This document shows positions 45,001-55,000 of a stretch of 64,000 bases of DNA, piece by piece. The stretch is from Symbiotaphrina buchneri (lineage: Eukaryota; Ascomycota; Symbiotaphrinales; Symbiotaphrinaceae). The notes under the pieces are model-generated. The model was given only the letters and a program-made list of their open reading frames with translations. It was not told the origin of the DNA and ran no database searches. The number at the start of each line of letters is the position of its first letter. The first letter of the stretch is position 1. The stretch covers positions 620,001 to 684,000 of the forward strand of contig BCIG01000011.1 in NCBI GenBank assembly GCA_001599915.1, in the 5' to 3' direction. Made by a program: the position numbers and the translations under genes.

Positions 45001-45941
45001 TTAGACCAGCACTTGGGACGTTAAAGGTTCCAGACGTTTTAGCTATGTCTATTGGCAGCAAGTCCTCGCCTAGTGCAGATTTGCCGATGGCTGCAGGTGC
45101 TGTTTTCTTATCTATGGCTTTGGGATCGAACTTCCCAGGGTACCGCCGTTCTGGCGAGGCGGACTGATTCGAAGATGACGCCTCAATGGCGACCTTTGTT
45201 TCTGTTTCCATTGTTTTCTTGTCCATTTCCTCTAAAAGGCTACGGGCACCGCCCTGGGCTTCCAGTTCTTTCTGCTTTCGTTCTCTCTCCTCTGCCTGTT
45301 TCTTTTTCCATGCCTCCAACTTTGCTAGCCTTTCGGCTTTCTTGTCTTCGTCTGTCTGTGTCTTCTGCGCGGAGCGCTTCGGTGACTGGGATATATCAGC
45401 AGATGTAATATTGGATAGCTGCAGACTAACATACCTCGACCTCTTTGGGACCCGATGCTCTGGACCTATCACGACTGTCATCGCGTCTAGATCTCCGCCG
45501 AGAGTCAGCAGAGCCATCCCTGTGCCTCGAAGACCGCTCTCTTATATCAACACGTCTTTCCCTGCTCCGACTTCGACGATAGTGGGACCGTCGCTCCTCA
45601 CGATCCCGAGAGCGGCGACGCTCGCGCGAACGTTCACTTCGACCAGGTCTGTAAGTGTCCTCTTCCCGGCGGTCCTCATAGCGACCAGAAGATCTTTCAC
45701 GGAGCCTTCGAACATCTCTATCTCTGTACCGTCTCTGCCACAGAATCTGGTCAGCAGGAAAAGCAGGACGAACAGGACAGGCAGGGCGCCATACGGGGGG
45801 GCTCCTTGATCTGCTCCTATATCGACGGTTCCTGCCATCGTCTCTCTTCTCTTTGTCATAGCGCCCATCGTCCCTGCGGCTGTGCTTTGAGTAATTGCTT
45901 CCTGCAGGCGATGGTGAGCGAGAGTCCGCGTGGCGGGCCAT
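42044..45941 (-). CDS. PRP5: Prp5, DEAD-box pre-mRNA-splicing RNA helicase
   Basis: Prp5 remodels U2 snRNP and proofreads branch-site pairing during prespliceosome formation. Exons on the minus strand are 45795-45941, 45435-45734, 44959-45385, 44121-44905, 43722-44057, 42369-43671 and 42319-adjacent 42044-42318, giving 1,190 residues, the usual Pezizomycotina length. An RS-rich N-terminus is followed by the Prp5-specific MDPLDAFM motif (residues 439-446). The helicase core has AKTGSGKT at 606-613, PTREL, TPGR, DEAD at 719-722, motif [19 protein letters not shown] and [10 protein letters not shown]. Motif III reads SST rather than the SAT usual in DEAD-box proteins (nucleotides clear at about 43420). 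The first intron (45735-45794, 60 bp) has no stop in frame; removing it restores SPPRRYRDRD. The end, [33 protein letters not shown], is a KH-like tail of the family. Confidence 0.95.
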
Positions 45942-46529
45942 GATCCCCGCCCGAACAAGTGAGTTATACTTCAGAGTCGCAGCCCAACAGCACGACGGTC
46001 AGGAAATAAATGCTTTCTCAACGACAAGCTCTGGCACACATAGCTATTGTGGTGACAACGTGAAAGGCCTGAGGTCTTCGTGAGAAGGAACGGTATAGAC
46101 GGCCAGTTACCGCGCTGCCGTGGATTTGTCTTTTAGTGTGGTTAAGAAGGTGAGGCTCCAAGGCGAATGGTGATGCCCAGACTGGTGGACGAGTGGATGG
46201 TGTGGGTGGAACTCTCCGATGACTAAGGCAGGCTATGTCCCACCTGCCAAGACGTACACCATACCACAATGGGGCAGAGGCCGCACCCAGGATGATGATG
46301 GGCAGAGGGGACGACCACCGTGGACCATCAACCAAGCTTGGCACCCGCCTGCCAGCCCCTCTGATTCCCTGACAAGACAACACGCGAGCCCACCCTTTCA
46401 AGGGGTCCGCAATGCTCTCGTTGTTCTGCTTTCATCCCATCTGCCACCCTTGATGTCCATCAGCCCGGAAGTGCAACGGGATTACACGAAATTCGCTCCG
46501 TCAGGAATTCCTCTCTGCACTCGTCTACA
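45942..46529. other. Divergent intergenic region between PRP5 and the HMG-box gene
   Basis: About 590 bp containing both promoters. A 127-codon frame on the plus strand (46219-46599) overlaps the HMG gene start in another frame and is not supported. No clear TATA box. Confidence 0.5.
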
Positions 46530-47630
46530 ATGCTTGCTTTCGAAAGGATGCTGGCGCGTCGGCTCGTCGACGTCTCGCGGGCGTCAACAAACCGCTTGAC
46601 GTCCAGTTCAGGCAACACCAAACGCGCGTCTTGTATGTCAACATTATCCCCGCGCTTTCCATTGTCTTCCCCATCAGCTCGACGTGTGATTGCCACGCCG
46701 GCGGAGAATATTGCTGTCGGCATCCCTCGTGCATTTAACCAGCATGTGGCTATCCTCGTGAGCTTTGGGGCCAGAACGGCTAGCACAGACTCCACGAGCA
46801 AAAAAAGCCGCACTACAAAACCGAAGAGCCAACGGAAAGCCAAGGCCAAGAAGCCGAAGAAGCCAAAGAAGCCAAAAAAGCCAAAGAGCAAGGTGCTGAC
46901 AGCTGAACAAAAGGTGAAGGCAGCGGAGAAGGAACGGAAACAGAAAATCCGGGAATTGAAAAGAGAGGCGCTCTTAGGGTCCAAAGATGGTCCCACTAGT
47001 CCACGACCAGCGTCAGTCTGGAATGTCATTATTGCGGAAGTCGGCAAAGGAAGTGGTGGGCTCAAAGCCAATGTAGATGCCGCCAGGTCCAAATATCAAT
47101 CTCTCACCCCGGCCCAGATGGAGGTGAGATTCCCCAAATCCTGTTTTTCATGCGTTACTGAGATCTGAATCTAGCACTATAATCAAGTCGCAAAACAAAC
47201 TACAGCCGAAAGGCAAATCCGGTACAGACAATGGGTCGAATCTCACCCGGTAGCTCGTATAGCAGCTGCGAACAGAGCGCGACGGGCTCTGGAGCGCCTC
47301 CTTCACAATGGTGGTCCGAGGATCCAACCCAAGAAGCTTAGACTCATCCAAGACGACCGACAGCCGACTCGCCCCCTGAACTCCTACTTGCGCTATGCTC
47401 AGGACAGGTTTGCGTCCGGAGACATGCAGCATATCAAGGTCTCGGAGGCAGCCAAGCTCATTGGTAACGAGTGGAAAGCTCTAGAGCCAGAGCAAAAGAA
47501 GGTATCATGAAGCGCTTGCATATCCCTTTTGAGTAGGGTGCTAATGTTTTTTTGATGGCAGCATTACATTGAGGATGCAGCCGCGGACAGATCGAGATAT
47601 ATCATGGAGACCAAGACAGTTCAAGGCTAG
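46530..47630 (+). CDS. HMG-box protein, probably mitochondrial (Abf2-like)
   Basis: Exons 46530-47123, 47175-47501 and 47562-47630 give 329 residues. The N-terminus (MLAFERMLARRLVDVSRASTNRL) is Arg/Ser/Leu-rich without acidic residues at first, as in a mitochondrial presequence. A very Lys/Pro-rich segment, four tandem KKP units, precedes a region like a diverged HMG box (SPRPASVWNVIIAEVGKGSGG ... LTPAQMEHYNQVAKQ). A clearer second box follows (RPLNSYLRYAQDRFASGDMQHIKVSEAAKLIGNEWKALEPEQKKHYIEDAAADRSRY). Two boxes plus a presequence suggest a mitochondrial nucleoid-packaging protein like yeast Abf2; nuclear action is possible. A GTATGT...TCAG stretch near 46633-46678 could be an in-frame intron removing 16 or so residues of the presequence. 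Confidence 0.75.
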
Positions 47631-48663
47631 CAAATCAGCAACCTTTTCCCTCATCGCCGCGACCACGCCTGTCTCCCTGGCCGCTCTGTTGAAGGCGTAT
47701 TTGTCGAGATCGGCCCCAAGCTCGGTCAACGTTGAAGACTGTTACGCCAGGGTGGGAGGAGATTTGGCTAAAATCCATTGTACTTTTGTTGGGGCCCTGA
47801 GTTCCCGCAGTAGGCCCCATTGGCGTTACTCGCACCTTTCTTTTCAGAAATTCTTCAGGAGAAGGCGGCCTAGTGTTTCGAACGGCGTTTCAGCAGTACG
47901 CGGACATCATTGTATGTCTCTCTCTGCTGTAGAATCACATGCTCTCTTCTGCCCTCCTGAAGTGTTCCGGAAGGCCTCGCTTATTCCACTTGAGCTCAGT
48001 TGTTGGTAGGGGTGCCTGTGCCACGGTTTCATGAAAAAGGTGCTTTCATAGGTACCTTCATGTCCGGAGACATGCGAGCACACTCGTTACATAAGCTCTG
48101 TATCAGTCTAAGATCAAGAAATGAAAGCTGTCATTGTCCAATGTGTACAATCACCATATGGTCTTACGTGTGCGTAATCTGTCCCGTACCAACGCGCACT
48201 GCCTGGAATGCATACAAAGGTTAAGGTATATCGTTTAAAGTGACCTGATGTACAGATAGATGTCCTACGCCCTACGAAGTACGAACTTTGTAGGAGTACG
48301 ATTCTACCTTCGTAGATCAGAAATGCAGAACGGGGCCCGCGTTCCTGACTAGTGGGGAACAACCAATAATGACCGCATATGATGCTTCTTGGCCGTGGAA
48401 CAACGAAACTTGGCATCGCCAAGGCGCGGGTCTAATGACGTAGCTGGGGATGTGGATCACAAATGAAAAGCGGATGCGTGCGACATGGGATTCTTCGAAA
48501 TCACACCCCAAAAGTGTTCCGTCTCCCACCAGATTGCGGCCCAGCTCCGTACAGCGCGCAGCCTTTCCCCAAGACTGGCAATCCTTCAATCATCTCCAGG
48601 ACTGTCTCCAATAACCTTTCGAGAGACTTTAATCCTCGCTTGGAGGGGATTGTGCTCTTGGCC
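47631..48663. other. Intergenic region upstream of the AEC transporter
   Basis: About 1 kb without a recognisable gene. TACGAAGTA/AAGGTA-type words cluster at 48265-48315 and at 48049-48056. Presumably contains the transporter promoter. Confidence 0.5.
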
Positions 48664-50191
48664 ATGTCTTCTGGCTCCGATGGCATGCTAGCCGCCTTCT
48701 TGGGAGGATTGCAGGCTTCCCTGTCGGTCCTTCTGGTGATCGCATACGGCGTTGGGGCTGTCCAGTTCGGCATCCTAAAAGATTCTTCGGCCAAGGATAT
48801 ATCGAAACTATGTGTGCGTCTGTTTTTGCCCGCTCTTCTGGTCACCAACGTCGGCTCTCAGCTGCACGCAGACACTGGCACAAGATATATCCCAGTCCTC
48901 AGTAAGTGACTCGTCAAGCGTGTCGTACATATATTTCAGTACTCATTTTCTGTAGTCTGGTCGATTTTCTATACCAGTTCATCCATTGGGATTGGCTGGT
49001 GCGCAAGCCGTTTTTTTCGACTACCGGCGTGGGCAATACCAGCGCTGGCCTTCAACAACACAACTTCACTTCCACTCCTCTTGGTTCAATCGTTGGAGTC
49101 TACTGGTATCCTAGACATGCTTCTAATGTCCGACAGCGACAGTACGTCTGATGCTGTCGACCGTGCGAAATCATACTTTCTTGTATGCGCCATCGTGTGT
49201 AACTCAATGACGTTCGCTCTGGGGCCTAAACTGCTGGATTCCGAAAACTCCCCTGACGATGAGACAGAGGATGAGAACAACAAAGACAGGACAGAACCGC
49301 AAGGAGGTGACGGTGACGTTGAAGCAGGCCGGCAGGGATCTCAGCAAGGCAATCACGAGGACGAAGAGGAAGATGCCACAGAGCAGACATCGCTTCTCCC
49401 CGACGTCGTCCTGAGCCGCGAGCACGAGATCGAAGAAAGCGGTTCCAAAAATGTAGCCCAAGTGTGGAGCAGATTGCCTCATTCGCTACGCAAAGTTTGT
49501 AGCTTTGCCTGGTCATTCTGCAATTCCTCGCTCATTGGTGCCGTGATTGGAGCGGTGATTGGACTTACTCCACCACTCCATAGAGTCTTCTTCAAGGATA
49601 CGGAGGAAGGAGGGATCTTCACAGCCTGGTTGACCTCGAGTGTTCGCAACATTGGCGAGCTCTTTGCAGCACTTCAACTTGTGGTAGTGGGTAGCAAGCT
49701 CAGCGACAGTCTTAGAAGGATGAAGAAGGGCGAAGACTCAGGAAAGGTTCCATGGAAACCTCTCCTTTTTATATTTTTCGTGCGCTTCGTACTGTGGCCT
49801 GTGTAGGTTCCATGTTCCCAGTACTACTTGCTCGCGGGGCAGCTGCTAATCGTTTGACATATCAGGATCTCAATTCTGGTCATCTGGGCCTTCATTATGA
49901 AGACAAACCTGCTCCCGAACGACCCGATTCTCTGGTTCACACTGATGCTTATGCCTACTGGGCCTCCGGCGATCAAGCTCACAGCGCTTGCGGACGTGAA
50001 TGGTAGTCCCGAGGAGGAAAGGCTGTCAATTGCCAAATTCTTGACGGCAAGTCCCCCGAACGACTGTCGGAAGTTAAGGATTTCGGATATTATGCTGACA
50101 ACCCACTCTTCAGATTTCGTATTGCGTATCGCCAGTGATATGTTTTACCGTAGTCGGCGCGTTGAAGGCCTGCCAAAGTGCAATGGCCTAA
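48664..50191 (+). CDS. Auxin-efflux-carrier (AEC/PIN-like) family membrane transporter
   Basis: Exons 48664-48901, 48956-49802, 49866-50046 and 50114-50191 give 447 residues. N-terminal membrane helices include SLSVLLVIAYGVGAVQFGIL and SIFYTSSSIGIGWCASRFFRLP; WAIPALAFNNTTSLPLLLVQSL carries the conserved AFNN-(T/S)-SLPL signature of fungal AEC proteins. A central acidic cytosolic loop (about residues 185-260) separates the helix bundles. C-terminal helices include SLIGAVIGAVIGLTPP, LLFIFFVRFVLWPVISILVIWAFI and ISYCVSPVICFTVVGALKACQ. The last intron (50047-50113) has a GC donor (GCAAGT...CAG); with it removed the final helix is restored, otherwise it is lost. Probably an ER or plasma-membrane carrier; substrate unknown. 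Confidence 0.88.
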
Positions 50192-52012
50192 CTCAACCCT
50201 TGCGCTAATCGCGCTAGGTACACCAAAGTTCCCTCAATGCAACAAATTATTGAAGGCGGCCATCTCTGTGCGCACAAAAGTCTCTACATGGACCCAAGGG
50301 TGAGCACCAGAGATGGTGACACTGGCAATCTCTGCTCCTTATGCAAAGACTGTTCGTCGATAGGAATATACAAGGAAAGCCGAGTCATGGTGAAGGCAAG
50401 AGCAAAAGGTTCAGATCATGTCACAAATGTTGTTAAATACATATGCTCAAGCAATAGAAGAGCACTTACCGGCCTTGGTAACTCGGACAAGGGTTTTGGT
50501 GAGCACAGTCAACCTTAAGACGACCCGACCACCGGTAATATAACGCTGAGGTCTTTGATCCCGAGGTAGACTATTCGTTGTCCCAGACAGTGTTATCAAT
50601 GCTTGCACGGATATGTACTGTGTTCTGCCTAGCTTGTACGCCATCAGATGATCTTGCTAGATCGCCATGTGTGATGGTATGGATCTCGAGACATGACAAC
50701 GGAAAGGGTTAGGTAGGGTCTGCCCGTGTCACTCATGGGGTACAGCAGACTGGAGATATTCCCGAATCGGTTTGCAAGGAAAGTGCCATCCCTATTACCG
50801 ACCATTAATAACAATAATGACTCCGTAGAGTACCGTGAGATGTTCCGGGTGGTAGTGAGCGGGTAAAGTACGACGTAGCTACGAAGTAAAGAGTTACGGT
50901 GGGTGTACTGCCGAACAGGCCAAGGGGCGCAGGGCCCCTATGACCCTTGTCGGGGGTTCGTCCTTAGGTACCTTACCTTACCATACCGTAGCTAAGGTAC
51001 TCGCCCCGTTTTTCGCGCTAACTTGTGGGCGGCGAACCTTCTTGCGACGGTCCGAAAGCACTGATTTGACAGCACTCGGCATTTGGAGCAAATTGCGGTG
51101 TGGAGAGTGGTGAGTCGCCAGTGGTCCAACAAAGGGCTCAGCCGGGCTATTCGTTGCCCGATTGACGGCGGATGCAATGCCATACGGACGCGCGACGGCG
51201 ACCTTACTATGCTTGGACTGCTGCAGCATTCTTAATGTCCCGTCGGTCCTCTAAGACGGCGGGAAAAACCGACATGAACAGGGTCCGCTGCAGTGGCTTT
51301 ACCGCTTAAGTAAATTGATTGATCTACTGCTACCTTATGAGTCCCGCAGGCCCGCAAGCGCGTCAGAGACAAGCCTCAACCACGTAATTATTATTGACAA
51401 CGGGTCGTGAAGAGATTTCCGGGGGTCGCGATTTCCGCCGGTCAACGAGAGTCGAACGAAACAAAACAGGGCTTCAATCTATATTATATTTGTGTGCGGG
51501 ACACGCGCCGAGACATTTGTGATTTCTGGCCACATACAGGGATCTCCTACACCCCCTTCGTCGGCAACAGGTACTTTGTACGGCACCCAGCCAATCTGCT
51601 TCTGGCGAGCAAGGGCAGGGCACTCGAGCACGAGTTCCCTTGTGACCATCTTGACCGTCGTCCAGGCCTCCTTCATGCTCTCTCCTGGCCGCAGCCGTTC
51701 GACTTGACATGGAACCTGCCTGCGTCCATACTATGCCTTCTATCCTCGAGCGCGCTTGAACCCTATGCCGCGTTCCTGACTGGAAGCGCGCATCTTACTC
51801 TCGGTGCGATCGCCGAGCACTGTTTAGCATTTGCATGAAACATTGCGCCTCTGATCATGGCTGTTTCCCACGACAGCTTCGGATGTTTGGCCGCGGTTGA
51901 TGGCGCGCGCCGGGCGAAGAGCGCAATGTTTGGGTGTATCTCAACGTGCGACGTGCTGACTGAAACAAACGTCAGCGAATTGTCGAGCGTGGTTAAGCAC
52001 CAGACAGAATTG
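50192..52012. other. Gene-free region upstream of the giant repeat protein
   Basis: About 1.8 kb. Frames such as 51407-51838 show no family features. AAGGTA/TACCTT words cluster at 50967-51000, and TACGACGTAGCTACGAAG lies at 50868-50885. It probably includes the promoter and leader of the next gene. Confidence 0.45.
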
Positions 52013-55000
52013 ATGGTGCAAAACTTGGTATGATCAACTCTCCTTCCCATATCATGAGACAAGGTGGGCCCTCGAGACCCGGTGGCCCACCTCCACACTC
52101 TTTACCGTGCCCCTGTTGTCTTCAAGCTCCATCTCTGACATTTGCAGAACGTGCTCAAGTCATATCAGCCAAGTGAGCGGGACTCCTACCTGAAAGACCC
52201 TCTCCCCACCCAGAGTGGATCACATACAGGCCATTCAAACCCCCCGTCGTACAGAGATGCCATTTCCGACATGCCGCCGGTTTATGACGTCCAGCACGCC
52301 CCCTTCACGTCACCACCTCCACCTTATAATGAATCTTCAACGACCAAGTTCCTAGGTTCAGCATGGCCCGACAGCTTCCTGCTATTCAAGGTCGATCTCT
52401 CGGAAAGTGGATATTTTCGCACATACGGTAACGCAAAGAAGAAGAAACAGGCCGCAAAGAAGGCGCAGCAAGCCAAATGGGCAGATTCTGATAATGATGA
52501 GGATAAGAATGACAATGCAGGTGAGGGAGGGGGAAGCGGTGGGTCTGGCGATGGCAATAGTGGTGGCGCAGACGGGGGCGCAGGTGATGATGAGGATGGT
52601 GATGACAAGAAGAAGAAGAAAGGCAAGAGTGGCAAGGGAAAGGACGATGACGGCAAGGGCGAAGGCGAGGATGAAGAAGAAGAGAAGAAGAAGGACGAAG
52701 AGGCTGAGCTTCCTGTTATTGACGTGGCAGCGACAGAAGCAAATCCCGACGACGAGTGGGGCTTTCAGACATCGGGTAAGAAAGGTAAGAAGAACAAGAA
52801 GAATAAGGTGTGTCTATGAATTTGCCAAATTCGTCAACGAGAGCCCACTGACGCCAATAGCACGCCAACGATCCTCTTCCTCCTCCTCCGCCTCCACCGC
52901 CTCCGGTCCCGGTAGACGGCTTTGACGAGATCAAACTTGATGATACAGCGCCAAAGATAGATCTTAACTTTGGTGGCGGCGATTCCACTAACAAGGGTGA
53001 CACTGCCGGCTTTGGTACCTGGGGTACCAGCTGGAACACCGGTTCTAAGTGGGATTTTGGCGCCCTCAACGGTACATCAGACAGTAAAGGTCCTAATGCA
53101 GACACCGAGAACCCCTGGTCCTTTGGTTCTGGCAAGAAGAACAAGAAGAATAGCACATATGATGTGCTAGAATCGGCACAAGCCGGAGAAGTCGAGGGTG
53201 ATAAAGCCCCAGAAGAAACGAAGGATGACGACTGGGCTGCCGGTTCTTTCACTGTTACCAAGAAGGATAAGAAAAAGAGTAAGAAGGGCGCATCCGCAGA
53301 AGAAAAAGCTCCCTCTAAGCAAGACGATATCTCTGAGGACGTCACTTCGGCTGCCGACGTCGCGCAGCCCGTGGCGGATGATGACTGGGCAGGCTGGGGC
53401 ACTGCATCCAAGAAGAAGGATAAGAAGAATAAAAAAGGCGCTATCGGAAATGCCCCAGATGAGCCATTGCCGGACAAGAAGGAAGAGAGCATCGAGGTAG
53501 CGATTACTTCAGATCCTGTTGCTGTGGTGGCGGATGATGACTGGACAGCGTGGACTGTAGGTGGTTCCAAGAAGAAAGACAAAAAGAACAAAAAGGGTAC
53601 CTTGCCAGAAGACCCGCCTACAGAACCGCTACCGCCACCTCCGCCACCTACGCCGCCGGTTGATGAGAGCGCAGTAGTCGCCGCCGAGGATGAATGGGGT
53701 GCGTTCATGTCGAGTAAAGACAAAAAGAAGCTCAAGAAGAAGGAGGCCGAAGCGGCAGCCAAGGCAGCCAAGGACGACCCACCCCCACCCCCCAGCACTG
53801 CGGAGGACAGTATCTGGGGCGGTTGGGGATCTTCAAAGAAAGACAAGCTGGGGACGAAGAAGGGAGCTGCGGCCGGGGATGATGAAATTGTTGCCATAGT
53901 AGAACCTCCTCCACCGGTAGAGCCTGCACCTGCCGTGACCGAAGACTGGGCCGAGTGGAGTTCTAGCAAGAAAGACAAGAAGAAGAAAAAGGGTGCTCAA
54001 CCTGTACAAGAAGAAGCTACACCGTTGCCGCCTCCACCCCCACCTCCCCCTGCACCACTGGCTGTCCTAGAGGAGCCGAAAGTCGAAGATGACTGGGATG
54101 CCTGGGGCAATAGTAAGAAAGAGAAAAAGGGCAAGAAAGGGAAGGTTTCTGACCCTGTCGTGAACGTAGAAGTGCGGCCTGAGCCGGAAAAGTCGGCAGG
54201 GAAAGAGCTTGTTGTAGACGACCTGGCTGGGTGGGGCTCGTCGACAAAGCAGTCGAAGAAGGATAAGAAAAAGTCTAATGCGGACACTAAATCCTCCGAG
54301 AGCGCAGAGCAAGCGACACTCTCTTTGGATTTGGGGACCACCGGAGGATTTTCCGAGGATACATGGGGCATCTGGGGTTCCTCTAAGAAGTCAGGCTCCA
54401 AGGATAGCCAGAAGGAGAAGGGTGTCGTGGAGCCTCCTCCTCCGGCACCGACACCACCCAAGCAAGGACTGACGCCGGAACCTACCCCTCCACCTCAAGT
54501 GGTTCAGCCGGAGGACGAATGGCCATCGGCTGTTTCTGGAGGCAAGGAAAAGAAGGGGAAAAAGGGTGTTTCGGCAGTTGTTAGTTCCAAGTCCGACAAG
54601 GAAAGCGAAGGTTCTAAGTCCAAGGCCGACGAACTCACGGATGACATCGTTGCCGTTGTTGATGAACCTCTTGCTGCAGACTTAGAGACATCCAAAAAAC
54701 CTGTTTCGAAGGAGGATACGCGTGGAAACACTGTCAAGGGCTTTTGGAGCGGCTTTGGTTCTTCTTCCGCCAAGACGAAGGAGAAAGAAAAGGAGACGGC
54801 GAAAGAAAAAGAAAAAGAAGAGATCCAGAAGAAAGACAAGACTAAGCCGAAACATAAGGACGATGAAAGCTTGTCATTCGCGACAGTTGCCCTCGAGGAC
54901 AGATTGGACACGGACATGATTGTGGATGTCGTTGAGGAGGCTCCCAAGAAAGGTGGGAAGTCAAAGTCTAGTCCAGTTGCAACCAAGAATGCAAGCAAAA

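Noticed and set aside
51440-51475. GTTCGACTC on the minus strand, possible B box
   Set aside because: The adjacent bases do not pair as a T-stem and there is no anticodon arm upstream.
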